Source of the DNA: Actinophytocola glycyrrhizae | GTDB lineage: Bacteria; Actinomycetota; Actinomycetes; Mycobacteriales; Pseudonocardiaceae | Length of the DNA stretch: 64,000 nt | Direction of reading: 5' to 3' | Assembly: GCF_042653545.1 (NCBI RefSeq) | Contig: NZ_JBHSIS010000006.1 | Span: 186,001 to 250,000 of the forward strand | Shown: piece by piece, positions 1-9,463 of the stretch | Layout of the letters: each line of letters starts with the position of its first letter | Numbering within the stretch: the stretch's first letter is position 1 | Program-made: the position numbers and the translations under genes | Notes under the pieces: generated by a model | The model's database searches: none | Told to the model about the DNA's origin: nothing | The model's input: the letters and a program-made list of their open reading frames with translations, nothing else

Positions 1-1
1 C

Positions 2-3000
2 CGTGTGTTCTGGACCCAGCACCTCGCAGGTGTGTCCGGTGCGACACCACTGCCGTTCGGCAAGGTCGCCGACACGGCCGCGGACCAGCCGAGCCAGGTC
101 GTCGAGTTCACCCTCACGACTGAGGAAACCGTTTCGCTGCGACGACTCGCGGAACGGGAGAGCGTCACGCCGAACACCGTCGTGCTCGCGGCATGGGCGC
201 TGGTGCTCGGTACGCACGCGGGCACCGACGACGTCGTCCTCGGTGTCACCCGGTCGGCACGGCACGGCTCCGTGCCCGGTGCGGACGGCATCGTCGGCAT
301 GCTGCTCGCGACGATCCCCCTGCGCGTCGACCTCGACCGGTCGCTGTCGGTCGGCGAATGGCTGCGGGAGATCCGGCGCACCGCGGTGGCCGTCCGCGAC
401 CACCAGCTGACGCCACTCGGCGACATCCAGCGGTACGCGGGGGCGCAGAAGCTGCTGTCCAGCCTCGTGCTGTTCGAACGGCAGGACCTGCACACCCTGC
501 TGCGCAGGCAGAACCCGGTCTGGGACGAGCGCGAGGTCGAGTTCCACCGGCGGCTGAGCTACCCGCTGACGGTGTACGCGTTCGCCGAGCCCGCGCTGAA
601 CGTCGCGCTCATCCACGACCGGTTCACCGCCGCGGAGGCCGACGTCCTGGCCGGGCACCTGCGCACCGCGCTGCTGCGGCTCGTGGACAGTCCGCACGGA
701 AAGGTCGGTGCCCTTTCGCTCCTGTCACCCGCCGAGCACGCGCTGCTGACCTCGGGCGGGAACTCGGGCGGGCACACCGACCCGCTCGCCTACCCGCGGG
801 AGAAGACCATCCCGGACCTGTTCGACGAGCAGGTCCGCCGCACGCCGGACGCGGACGCGGTGTTCGACGGCGATCGCTGGCTCACCTACGCGGAGCTGGC
901 CGACCGGGCCACGCGGATCGCCGCGGCGCTGCGGGACCGCGGCACCGGGATCGAGGAGCCGGTCGCCGTCGCGCTCCCCCGCGGCGCCACGCTGGTGGCC
1001 GCGCTGCTCGGGGTGCTCAAGGCCGGTGCCGCCTACCTGCCGGTCGACGCCGCCCATCCCCGCGCCCGCAACGCGATGATGCTCGCCGACAGCGGCGCGC
1101 GGGTGGTCATCGCGGACGGCGGCGACTGGCCCGCCGACGTGCTCTCGATCGACGACCTGCCCGCCGCGGCACCGTTCCCGTGCCCGGCGCGGGCGGACAC
1201 GCTGGCCTACCTCAACTACACGTCCGGTTCGACCGGCAGGCCCAAGGGTGTCGCGGTGCCGCACCGCGGTGTCGCGCGGCTGGTGCACGAACCGAACTTC
1301 GCGACCGTCGGCCCCGGTCAGACGTTCCTGCACGCGTCGTCGCCGTCGTTCGACGTCACGACGCTCGAACTGTGGGGCGCGCTGCTGACCGGCGCCCGGG
1401 TGGTGCCCACGCCGCCTGGCCCGATCGGCGCGCCGGAGCTCGCGAAGGTGATCGACGCGCACCGCGTGACGTTCCTGTGGTTGACCGCGGGCCTGTTCCA
1501 CCAGTTCGTCGAGCACGACGTGACCACGCTGTCCGGGGTGGACCAGCTGCTGGCGGGCGGCGACGTGCTGGCGCCGGACGCGGTCCGCGCGGCGCTCGCG
1601 GCGCGCGGCGGGAAGCCGGTCACCAACGGCTACGGGCCGACCGAGAACACGACGTTCACGAGCTGCCACGTCATGCACGACGCCGCCGACGTCGGCGTGA
1701 TAACGCCGATCGGCAGGCCGGTGCAGCACAGCACGGTGTACGTGCTGGACGAGAACCTGCGGCCGGTTCCGCTCGGTGCGGTCGGCGAGCTGTACTCCGG
1801 CGGCGACGGGGTGGCGCGCGGCTACCTGAACCAGCCCGCCCTCACCGCGACGAAGTTCGTGCCGGACCCGTTCGGCCCGCCCGGCGCGCGCCTCTACCGG
1901 ACCGGTGACCGCGCGCGGTGGCGGCCCGACGGCACGCTCGAGTTCCTCGGCCGGGTCGACAACCAGGTCAAGGTGCGCGGCTACCTCGTGGAACCGGGTG
2001 AGACCGAGTCGGTGCTGCGCACGCACCCGCGGGTCGTGGACGCGGCGGTGGTGGTGCACGGCACCGACGACACGCGGCGGCTCGTCGCGTACGTGACGCC
2101 CGCGGACCTGGACCTCGCGAGTGTGCGTGCGCACGTGGCGGCCGCGCTGCCGGAGTTCCTGCGCCCGTCGAGCTACCAGGTGCTGCCGAGGTTCCCGCTG
2201 AACGCGAGCGGCAAGATCGACCGGGCCGCGCTGCCGGCACCCGTCGCCGACGGCACGGCCGTGCGGGTGCCGCCCGCCGGTGCGGCGCAGCACCGGATGG
2301 CGGAGATCTGGCGCGCGCTGCTGGGTGCCGGGGAGATCGGCGCCGGTGACGACTTCTTCGACGTCGGCGGCAACTCCCTGCTGGCCATGCGGCTGACCTT
2401 CCGCGTCCGGGAGGCGTTCGGCGTCGAGCTGCCGATCCGCGACGTCTACCGGGCACCGACGCTCGCGGGGCTCACCGACGTGGTCACCGCCGCGAAGAAG
2501 CCGGTGGCGGCGGGGATCGTGCGCCGGGACCGGCGCGGCTACCGGGCGCCGAACCAGGTGCCCGCACACCTGGTGGCCACGGGCGCGACCGACTCGCCCG
2601 ACCGGCACTGGGCGCTGTGGCGGTGGGTGGAGCTGCGCGGCACGGGCTTCGGCATCGAGCCACTGCTCGACCTCGCCAGCCCGGCGTGTGCGGCAGCGGC
2701 GGCGCGGGTCGTGGCGGCGGAGCAGGAGTTCGCGGTGCACCGGGGCGCGGTGCTCGACGGGATCAGGGCGGCGCTGACGACCGGACCGGCCGAGGCGAAA
2801 CCCGCGCTGCGCAAGGGGTCGAAGCTGATCTGCAAGGGGCGGCTGTCCGAACTGGACGCCGAGGTCCGCGCACGGCCCCACGCGCGGGAGCTGCTGGCGG
2901 CCTCGGCCGCGGTCGAGGAGGCGCACGCGGCGTACGCGGCTGCGTTCGCCGAGGCGGCCGGCCGGGCCGCGGACGGGTTGCGCGCGGTCGCCGGGGACAG

Positions 3001-5065
3001 GAGGTTCCGCGAGGCGGTGGCGTGGCAGAACCCGCGCGCGCTGCACACGGCGGTGGACTCGCTCGCGCGGACGGAGACGCCGAAGCGGAACTCGCGGTAC
3101 CGGCAGTGGGCGGCGCTGGTGACGAGCTACCTGCAGCGGTACACGACCAAGAACGACACGATCGGGTTCTTCGGGCCGGTCGGCTGGGCGCGGATCGCGG
3201 ACGCGGCGGACTCGATCGCGCTGCGGCCGGGGACGGAGCTGCTCGCGAAGCGGACGGTGTACCTGGAGAACTGGGCGGTGCACGAGCTGGCTCAGGTGCT
3301 GTCCACTCCGGACACGCTGCCGTGGGCGACGCCGCGCCGGATGCCGTTCGTGGGGATCGTCGGCGACGAGCTGCACGTGCCGCTCCAGCCGCCGGTGACG
3401 TTGCCTGCCGAGGAGGCGGCGGTGCTGCGCGCGGTCGACGGCGTGCGAACCGCGAAGGAGATCGCCGAGGCGCTGCCGGGCACGAGCGACGTGTACCGGG
3501 TGCTCGGCAAGCTGCGGGACGACAAGCGGATCGCGTGGAGTTTCGAGGTCTCGCCCGCCGAACTGGTGCCCGAACGGGCGTTGCGGGCGCGGTTCGAGCG
3601 CATCGACCACCCGGGGGTTCGGGATCGTGTCCTGTCCGCGCTCCGTGAGCTGGAGCGCGGACGGGCCGCGGTCGCGGCGGCGGCCGGTGATCCCGACCGG
3701 TTGACCGGGGCCATGTCCGCCCTGGCGGAGTCGTTCACCCGGCACACCGGCAGCCCGGGTGTGCGCAGGCCCGGCATGTTCTATGCGGGGCGGACGCTTG
3801 TCCACGAGGAGTGCCGCCGCGATCTCGACGTCACCCTTGGGCGAGACCTCGTCGCGACGCTCATGCCGCCGTTGTCGCTGCTGCTGGAGAGCGCGCGCTG
3901 GTTCACCTCCGCCGGTGCGGCGCTCTACCGGCGGGCCCTGCGGGACACCTTCCGCGCTCGTGTCGACGGGTCCGGGGTCATGCGGTTCGCCGACTTCTGG
4001 TTGTGGGCCAACGACATCATCTTCCGGCTCGACCGGCGGGTGGTCGGCAGGCTGACCGCGGCCCTGCAGGAGCGCTGGGCGAACATCCTGCTGCCGGTCG
4101 AGAACCGGTCACGGGTGTCGCTGAACGCGGCATCGTTGCGGGACAAGGTGAGCGCGGCGTTCGCCGCGCCCCGCCCGGGGTGGCGCGGTGCGGTGCAGCA
4201 CAGCCCGGACGTCATGATCGCCGCGCGGGACGCGGACGCGATCCGGCGTGGTGACTTCCAGTGGGTGCTCGGTGAGCTGCACGCGGGGGTCAACACGATG
4301 CGTTCCGCGCTCTTCGTCTCGCAGCACCCCGATGCCACCGAGCTGCACACCGCCATGGCCGCCGACCTCGCCGGGCCACGCGTCGTGCTGGCCGCCACCC
4401 GGGAGGAGGGTGGCACACCGCAGCGGCTCGCCGACGCGCTCGTGCAGCCCGCCGACGTCCGGGTGGTGTCCGCCCACGACGCGTGCGGGCCGGACGTGGA
4501 CGGGGCGTTGCTCGTCGCCGACCTTCTCCTGTCCGAGGTGGACGGACGGCTCGTGGCGCACGACCGGGCGGGCGGCAGCCGGATGGATATCGTCGAGCTG
4601 CTGAACGAGCAGCTGATGGGTCAGCTCGTGCAGCATTTCCGGCCGTTGCCGGTCGCACCGCACACGCCCCGGGTGACGATCGACCGGCTGGTGGTCGGCC
4701 GGGAGAACTGGCGGCTGCCCACCGCCGACCTCGCGTTCGCGTTCGCCGCCGACGACGCGACCCGCTTCCTGCGTGCGCAGCAGTGGCGGCGGCGTGCCGG
4801 TGTGCCCCGGTTCGTCTTCGTGAAGAGCCCCGTGGAGTTCAAGCCGTTCTACGTCGACCTGGAGAGCCTGCCTTCGGTCGAGCACTTCGCGCACGCGGTC
4901 CGCGCGCTCGACCGGGCGGAGCCCGCCGGGCTGATGAGCGTCGGCGAGATGCTGCCCGGCCCGGACGAGCTGTGGCTCACCGACGCGGCGGGTGCCAGGT
5001 ACACCGCGGAGTTCCGTTTCGTCGCGGTGGACCGCCGCGGCCCTGCCCCGGAAGGTCAGTCGTGA
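2..5065 (+). CDS. NRPS module C(partial)-A-PCP fused to a LanB-like (lantibiotic dehydratase) domain
   Basis: The gene is cut by the left edge: the reading frame is open to base 2 and the protein begins at the FWTQHLAG bridge in the middle of a condensation domain, so the start and the HHxxxDG motif lie outside. Residues are counted from the GTG at 5. Half C domain about 1-235; adenylation about 265-765 (YTSGSTGRPKG near 405, NGYGPTEN near 541, YRTGD, NASGKID); carrier protein with GGNSL phosphopantetheine Ser791; then about 840 residues resembling the LanB glutamylation domain, including KNDTIGFFGPVGW near 1048-1060. The separate LanB elimination domain (SpaB_C, about 300 residues) appears absent. 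A hand-aligned specificity code of D-V-L-W-L-G-G-T-F-K resembles known valine codes. It overlaps the next gene by 4 bases (GTGA). The LanB-like assignment rests on motif and length, without a profile search; what this domain does on an NRPS is unknown. Confidence 0.88.
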   Translation, partial: RVFWTQHLAGVSGATPLPFGKVADTAADQPSQVVEFTLTTEETVSLRRLAERESVTPNTVVLAAWALVLGTHAGTDDVVLGVTRSARHGSVPGADGIVGMLLATIPLRVDLDRSLSVGEWLREIRRTAVAVRDHQLTPLGDIQRYAGAQKLLSSLVLFERQDLHTLLRRQNPVWDEREVEFHRRLSYPLTVYAFAEPALNVALIHDRFTAAEADVLAGHLRTALLRLVDSPHGKVGALSLLSPAEHALLTSGGNSGGHTDPLAYPREKTIPDLFDEQVRRTPDADAVFDGDRWLTYAELADRATRIAAALRDRGTGIEEPVAVALPRGATLVAALLGVLKAGAAYLPVDAAHPRARNAMMLADSGARVVIADGGDWPADVLSIDDLPAAAPFPCPARADTLAYLNYTSGSTGRPKGVAVPHRGVARLVHEPNFATVGPGQTFLHASSPSFDVTTLELWGALLTGARVVPTPPGPIGAPELAKVIDAHRVTFLWLTAGLFHQFVEHDVTTLSGVDQLLAGGDVLAPDAVRAALAARGGKPVTNGYGPTENTTFTSCHVMHDAADVGVITPIGRPVQHSTVYVLDENLRPVPLGAVGELYSGGDGVARGYLNQPALTATKFVPDPFGPPGARLYRTGDRARWRPDGTLEFLGRVDNQVKVRGYLVEPGETESVLRTHPRVVDAAVVVHGTDDTRRLVAYVTPADLDLASVRAHVAAALPEFLRPSSYQVLPRFPLNASGKIDRAALPAPVADGTAVRVPPAGAAQHRMAEIWRALLGAGEIGAGDDFFDVGGNSLLAMRLTFRVREAFGVELPIRDVYRAPTLAGLTDVVTAAKKPVAAGIVRRDRRGYRAPNQVPAHLVATGATDSPDRHWALWRWVELRGTGFGIEPLLDLASPACAAAAARVVAAEQEFAVHRGAVLDGIRAALTTGPAEAKPALRKGSKLICKGRLSELDAEVRARPHARELLAASAAVEEAHAAYAAAFAEAAGRAADGLRAVAGDRRFREAVAWQNPRALHTAVDSLARTETPKRNSRYRQWAALVTSYLQRYTTKNDTIGFFGPVGWARIADAADSIALRPGTELLAKRTVYLENWAVHELAQVLSTPDTLPWATPRRMPFVGIVGDELHVPLQPPVTLPAEEAAVLRAVDGVRTAKEIAEALPGTSDVYRVLGKLRDDKRIAWSFEVSPAELVPERALRARFERIDHPGVRDRVLSALRELERGRAAVAAAAGDPDRLTGAMSALAESFTRHTGSPGVRRPGMFYAGRTLVHEECRRDLDVTLGRDLVATLMPPLSLLLESARWFTSAGAALYRRALRDTFRARVDGSGVMRFADFWLWANDIIFRLDRRVVGRLTAALQERWANILLPVENRSRVSLNAASLRDKVSAAFAAPRPGWRGAVQHSPDVMIAARDADAIRRGDFQWVLGELHAGVNTMRSALFVSQHPDATELHTAMAADLAGPRVVLAATREEGGTPQRLADALVQPADVRVVSAHDACGPDVDGALLVADLLLSEVDGRLVAHDRAGGSRMDIVELLNEQLMGQLVQHFRPLPVAPHTPRVTIDRLVVGRENWRLPTADLAFAFAADDATRFLRAQQWRRRAGVPRFVFVKSPVEFKPFYVDLESLPSVEHFAHAVRALDRAEPAGLMSVGEMLPGPDELWLTDAAGARYTAEFRFVAVDRRGPAPEGQS

Positions 5066-8000
5066 GCATCGACGACACGTTCGTATTCCCCACCTCCTCC
5101 GGCCAGCGCCGGCTGTGGCTCCTCGACCAGCTCATCCCGGGCAGCCCCGCCTACCACGTCGGCTGGCGGGTCGCGCTGTCCGAACCGTTCGACCGGTCGC
5201 GGCTGGAGCACGCGCTCGCGACCGTGGTCGACCGGCACGAGGCGCTGCGCACCACGTTCACCGCCACCGACGGGGTGCCGAGCCAGGTCGTGGCCGCGCG
5301 GGCCGACGTGCGGGTGACCGACCTCGTCGAGTCCGAAGTGGACGCGTTCGTGCGGCACCCGTTCGACCTCGCCGCCGGGCCGCTGCTGCGTGCCGGGCTC
5401 ACGCGGGACGCGCTCGTGCTGGTCGTGCACCACGCGGTCGTCGACGGCTGGTCGTGCGCGATCCTGTTCGACGAACTGGCCCGCGCCTACGCGGGCGAAG
5501 AAATGGCCGAGCCGGCCATCCAGTACCCGGACTACGCGGTCTGGCAGCGGGAACAGGCCGACGCCAACGCGTTCGCCGACGCCGCCCGGTACTGGCAGGC
5601 CGAGCTGGCCGGCATCCCCACAGTCCTGCCGCTGCCGACCGACCGCCCTCGGTCGGCGGCGGCAGGCCGGGGCGCTGACCTGGTACGGGACCTGGAGCCG
5701 ATGCCGGACGCGTCGTTCGGCACGCTCCTCGCCGTCTACCAGGCCATGCTGCACCGGCTGACCGGGCAAGAGGAGTTCCTCGTCGCCACCCCGGTCTCCG
5801 GCCGCACCCGGCCGGAGACCGAACACCTCGTCGGGTTCCTCGCGAACACGGTCGCGCTGCCCGCGCGCATCCCGCCCGGCACCACGTTCGCGGAGCTCGC
5901 GAAGCACACCGGCGAGGCCGTCGTCGGCGCGCTCGCGCACCAGGACCTGCCGTTCGAGGACCTCGTCGACCTGCTGGCCGCCGAGCGGTCGCTCACGCAC
6001 GCGCCGGTCGCGCAGGTCATGTTCGCGGTCGAACCGGTGCCGGAGCCGACCGTCGTGGACGGTCTGGCCATCACGCCGCGGCTGCTGCCCAACGGCGGCT
6101 CCAAGTTCGACCTGTTCCTCACCGTCGAGCCCGGCCCGGACCGGTGGAGCGCCAAGTGGAACTACGACACCGACCTGTTCGACCAGGCGACCGTCGAGGG
6201 GCTCGCGGACCTGTACGCGGTGCTGTGCGGGGCCGTGGCCGCCGACCCGGACCGGCCGATCGCCGAGCTGCCGCTGCGCGACGGCACCCGCACACTGGTC
6301 GACACCCCGCCATCGGGGACGGTCACGTTCGACCTCGCCCGGTACGGTGACGCGCCCGCGGTCGCCGACGCGCACCGCCTGTGCACCTACCGGGAGCTGG
6401 ACGAGACCGCGAACCGGCTCGCGCACCTGTTGCGTGCCAACGGGGTCGGCCCGGACGTGCCGGTCGCGCTGTGCCTGCGGCGGGGCGTCCCGGTCGTCAC
6501 CGCGATCCTCGCGACCTGGCGGGCGGGCGGCGGTTACCTGCCGCTCGACCCGACCTGGCCCGCCGACCGGCTCGCCGCGATGCTCACCGACGCGGGCTGC
6601 CCGGTGCTGGTCACCCACGACGCGGCGAAGGTCGCGCTGCCGGGTGAGCGCACGGTGATCAACCTCGACACCGCCGACCTCGCGGCACAGCCGACCACGC
6701 CGCCGGAGCCGACCGCCGCACCCGGCACCACCTCCTACCTGCTGTACACGTCCGGTTCCACGGGCAGGCCCAAGGGCGTCACGCTCACCCACGGCGGCAT
6801 CCAGAACCTGTTGTCCGCCATGGACGAGCTGCTCGACCTCACGGCCGACGACCACGTCGCGTCGATCACCACCCCGTCGTTCGACGTGTCGACCGTCGAG
6901 CTGCTGGCGCCGCTGCTGCGTGGCGCGCGGGTCACGGTGCTCCCGGCCCACGAGGTGTCCGACGGCCTGCGGCTGCGGCAACGCCTGGTCGAGACGGGTG
7001 CCACGGTCGTGCAGGGCACGCCGTCGGCGTGGCGGCTGCTCGTCGCCGCGGGCGGGGTGCCCGCGACCGTGCGGCTGCGGATCACCGGCGGTGAGGCGCT
7101 GACCCGCGACCTCGCCGACGCGCTGCGGGCCGACGGGGCACGGCTCGTCGACGGGTACGGCCCGACCGAGACCACGGTGTACTCGGCGGCCGGGACCGTT
7201 CCCGCCGGGCCTGCGCCGATCCGGCTCGGCGGCCCGGTCGGCGCCACCACCCTGCACGTCCTCGACCCGTCGCTGCGGCCGGTGCCCGACGGCGTGCTGG
7301 GTGAGCTGTTCGTCGGTGGTGCCGGGGTCGCGCGCGGCTACCGCAACCAGCCGGGTCTCACCGCGGCGAAGTTCGTGCCCGACCCGTTCAGCACGACCCC
7401 CGGCGCGCGCCTGTACGCCACCGGTGACCTGGTGCGCGTGCGTCGCGGGCGGATCGAGTTCCTCGGCCGCGCCGACCACCAGGTGAAGGTCCGCGGGTTC
7501 CGCGTCGAGCTCGGCGAGATCGAGTCGGTGCTGCGGGAGCACAACCTGGTGCGGGACGCGGTCGTGACCGTGTGGCGCGGCAGCGAGACCGATGTGCGGC
7601 TCGTCGCGTACGTGTTGCCCGGCCCCCGGCTGGACCCGAACGAGCTGCGGCCGTGGCTGTCCGCGCGGCTGCCGGACTACCTGGTGCCGAACCTGGTGAT
7701 GACGCTCGACGCGGTGCCGAGGACACCGACCGGCAAGGTCGACCGGTCCGCGCTGCCCGCGCCGGTGTGGGCACCGACCAGGAGCCGGGTGGTGGCGCCG
7801 CGCGACGACGTGGAGCGTCGGCTCGCCATGATCTGGCGGGACGTGCTGAGCCTCGGTCCCGCGGTGGACCTGAGTGTGCACGACGACTTCTTCGCGCTCG
7901 GCGGCCATTCGCTGACCGCCACCCAGTTGCTGGCCCGGGTCCGGACGCAGCTGACGGTGGACCTGCCGCTCGCCACCCTGTTCGGCGCGCCGACGATCGC

Positions 8001-8139
8001 CGGGCTCGCCGCGTCCGTCGCGAGGACGCAGGCGGGCGGGGTCGCCGACCGGCCGCGCACACTGCTGGACCAGCTCGACGACCTGTCCGACGCCGAGGTC
8101 GACAGGCTGCTCGCCACCCTGATCGAGGAGGGCGAGTGA
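5062..8139 (+). CDS. NRPS, single module C-A-PCP
   Basis: The product is 1025 residues. The GTG at 5062 overlaps the upstream stop (GTGA) and has GGAAGG just before it; this start is preferred over the open frame that continues upstream, which is antisense-like shadow sequence. Condensation domain about 5-430 with an intact HHAVVDG motif near residue 122; adenylation about 450-900 with YTSGSTGRPKG near 561 and DGYGPTETT; carrier protein with GGHSL Ser950; short C-terminal tail rich in Asp/Glu that may serve in docking. The hand-aligned code D-V-V-Q-I-G-G-V-Y-K matches no substrate I can name but is close to that of the other small-residue module at 10138. It sits between the LanB-fused module and the FAD monooxygenase in one overlapping operon. 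Confidence 0.93.
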   Translation: MSIDDTFVFPTSSGQRRLWLLDQLIPGSPAYHVGWRVALSEPFDRSRLEHALATVVDRHEALRTTFTATDGVPSQVVAARADVRVTDLVESEVDAFVRHPFDLAAGPLLRAGLTRDALVLVVHHAVVDGWSCAILFDELARAYAGEEMAEPAIQYPDYAVWQREQADANAFADAARYWQAELAGIPTVLPLPTDRPRSAAAGRGADLVRDLEPMPDASFGTLLAVYQAMLHRLTGQEEFLVATPVSGRTRPETEHLVGFLANTVALPARIPPGTTFAELAKHTGEAVVGALAHQDLPFEDLVDLLAAERSLTHAPVAQVMFAVEPVPEPTVVDGLAITPRLLPNGGSKFDLFLTVEPGPDRWSAKWNYDTDLFDQATVEGLADLYAVLCGAVAADPDRPIAELPLRDGTRTLVDTPPSGTVTFDLARYGDAPAVADAHRLCTYRELDETANRLAHLLRANGVGPDVPVALCLRRGVPVVTAILATWRAGGGYLPLDPTWPADRLAAMLTDAGCPVLVTHDAAKVALPGERTVINLDTADLAAQPTTPPEPTAAPGTTSYLLYTSGSTGRPKGVTLTHGGIQNLLSAMDELLDLTADDHVASITTPSFDVSTVELLAPLLRGARVTVLPAHEVSDGLRLRQRLVETGATVVQGTPSAWRLLVAAGGVPATVRLRITGGEALTRDLADALRADGARLVDGYGPTETTVYSAAGTVPAGPAPIRLGGPVGATTLHVLDPSLRPVPDGVLGELFVGGAGVARGYRNQPGLTAAKFVPDPFSTTPGARLYATGDLVRVRRGRIEFLGRADHQVKVRGFRVELGEIESVLREHNLVRDAVVTVWRGSETDVRLVAYVLPGPRLDPNELRPWLSARLPDYLVPNLVMTLDAVPRTPTGKVDRSALPAPVWAPTRSRVVAPRDDVERRLAMIWRDVLSLGPAVDLSVHDDFFALGGHSLTATQLLARVRTQLTVDLPLATLFGAPTIAGLAASVARTQAGGVADRPRTLLDQLDDLSDAEVDRLLATLIEEGE

Positions 8140-9461
8140 CCGGCCGCCACGAGGTCCTCGTCGCGGGTGCCGGCCTGTCCGGTTCGCTCGCCGCGATCTA
8201 CCTGTCCCGCCAGGGCCACACCGTCCGGGTCGTCGAACGGCGCACCGACCCCCGGCTGTCCACAGCGGAGGGACGGTCGATCAACCTCGGGCTCTCCCAG
8301 CGCGGCATCCAGGCGCTGCGGGAGGTCGGGCTGCTCGACGAGCTGTGGCCGAAGACGACACCCATGCGCGGCCGCATGGTGCACACGGCCGACGGGCAGT
8401 CGTTCCACCCGTACGGCACCGAGGACCACCAGATCCTGCACTCGATCCTGCGGGACGACCTCAACAGCGCGCTCGTCGACCGGGCCGAGTCGTACGGGGT
8501 CCGGTTCGACTTCGGGCACAGGGTGGTCGCGCTCGACCGGACGCTGCCGGTGCTGACCGTCACCGATCCGGCCGGGGAGTCGCACGAGCTGAAGGCCGAC
8601 CTGGTGATCGGTGCGGACGGCGCGTTCTCGGCGGTCCGCGCGCAGCTCATGCGGGGTGAGCGCGCCGAGTTCCACCAGGAGTTCATGGACTGGGGCTACA
8701 AGGAGATCACCATCCCCGCCGACGACCGCACACGGCTCGAGGCGCTGCACCTGTGGCCGGGGCGCACCGGCCTGGTCGTCGCGCACCCCAACCACGACGG
8801 CACGCTGACCGCCACCGTGTTCCTGCCGTTCGACGGGCCGGGCTCGTTCGCCGAGCTGACCACACCGGAACGCGTGAAAGCACACTGCGACACCGAGTTC
8901 GCCGATCTGCCCGGCCTGGTTCCCGACCTGGTCGCGCAGTTCCTGTCCCACCCGACCGGCAGCCTCGTCACCGTCCGCACCGCGCCGTGGCAGCACGACG
9001 GCAAGGTGGTGCTGATCGGCGACGCCGCTCACGCCGTGTACCCGTTCTACGGGCAGGGAATGAACGCCGCGTTCGAGGACTGTTCGGTTCTCGCGCGGTG
9101 CCTGGGCGACGGCGATCTGCCCGGTGGACTAAGGGAGTTCGAGGCACGCCGCCGGGCACACACCGACGTGCTCGCCGAACTGTCCAAACAGAACTTCCTG
9201 GAACTGCGCGATGGCATGCGCTCGCCACTGTTCCTGGCCCGCAGGAAGGCCGATCTGTTGCTGCACAGGCTTTTCCCGAACCGGTGGACCCCGCTCTACA
9301 CGATGGTCGCCCACACCACCACCCCCTACGGCGACGCTCTTGCCAGGGCACGCAGGCAGGACCGCGCGCTGGTCGCCGGACTCTCCACAGTGGCCGTCAC
9401 AGTGGCCGCCGCCGCGATGACAGCGCTCGTGGCGGCCCGATCGAGAAGGCAGGTTCGCTAG
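8136..9461 (+). CDS. kmo: Kynurenine 3-monooxygenase-like FAD enzyme
   Basis: The product is 441 residues, starting at the GTG that overlaps the NRPS stop. The N-terminal GAGLSG is the FAD-binding fingerprint. GRSINLGLSQRG near residue 48 and YPFYGQGMNAAFEDC near 305-320 are hallmarks of kynurenine 3-monooxygenases (KMO). GDAAHAV is the second FAD motif. A hydrophobic segment near the C-terminus (about 412-435) matches the membrane anchor typical of KMOs. The known family reaction is NADPH- and O2-dependent conversion of L-kynurenine to 3-hydroxykynurenine. Its place inside an NRPS operon suggests it makes a hydroxylated aromatic building block, as in pyrrolobenzodiazepine and actinomycin-type pathways. 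It could instead act on a carrier-bound intermediate. No tryptophan dioxygenase, formamidase or kynureninase is in the window. Confidence 0.88.
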   Translation: MTGRHEVLVAGAGLSGSLAAIYLSRQGHTVRVVERRTDPRLSTAEGRSINLGLSQRGIQALREVGLLDELWPKTTPMRGRMVHTADGQSFHPYGTEDHQILHSILRDDLNSALVDRAESYGVRFDFGHRVVALDRTLPVLTVTDPAGESHELKADLVIGADGAFSAVRAQLMRGERAEFHQEFMDWGYKEITIPADDRTRLEALHLWPGRTGLVVAHPNHDGTLTATVFLPFDGPGSFAELTTPERVKAHCDTEFADLPGLVPDLVAQFLSHPTGSLVTVRTAPWQHDGKVVLIGDAAHAVYPFYGQGMNAAFEDCSVLARCLGDGDLPGGLREFEARRRAHTDVLAELSKQNFLELRDGMRSPLFLARRKADLLLHRLFPNRWTPLYTMVAHTTTPYGDALARARRQDRALVAGLSTVAVTVAAAAMTALVAARSRRQVR

Positions 9462-9463
9462 CC

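Noticed and set aside
725..3805. 1026-residue open frame on the - strand inside the first NRPS gene
   Set aside because: Composed almost wholly of Arg, Pro, His and Gly, as expected for the shadow frame of a GC-rich gene; no domain and no ribosome site. The same holds for the long - strand frames at 5056-7908 and 10051-13152.
4483..5061. Upstream extension of the second NRPS gene
   Set aside because: The extra residues are Arg/Ala-rich shadow sequence of the LanB-like region; the GTG at 5062 overlaps the stop and has a ribosome site.
2530..5065. A lanthipeptide (RiPP) gene cluster
   Set aside because: No LanA-like precursor, LanC cyclase or LanT/P was seen, and the LanB-like part is fused to an NRPS without the elimination domain.
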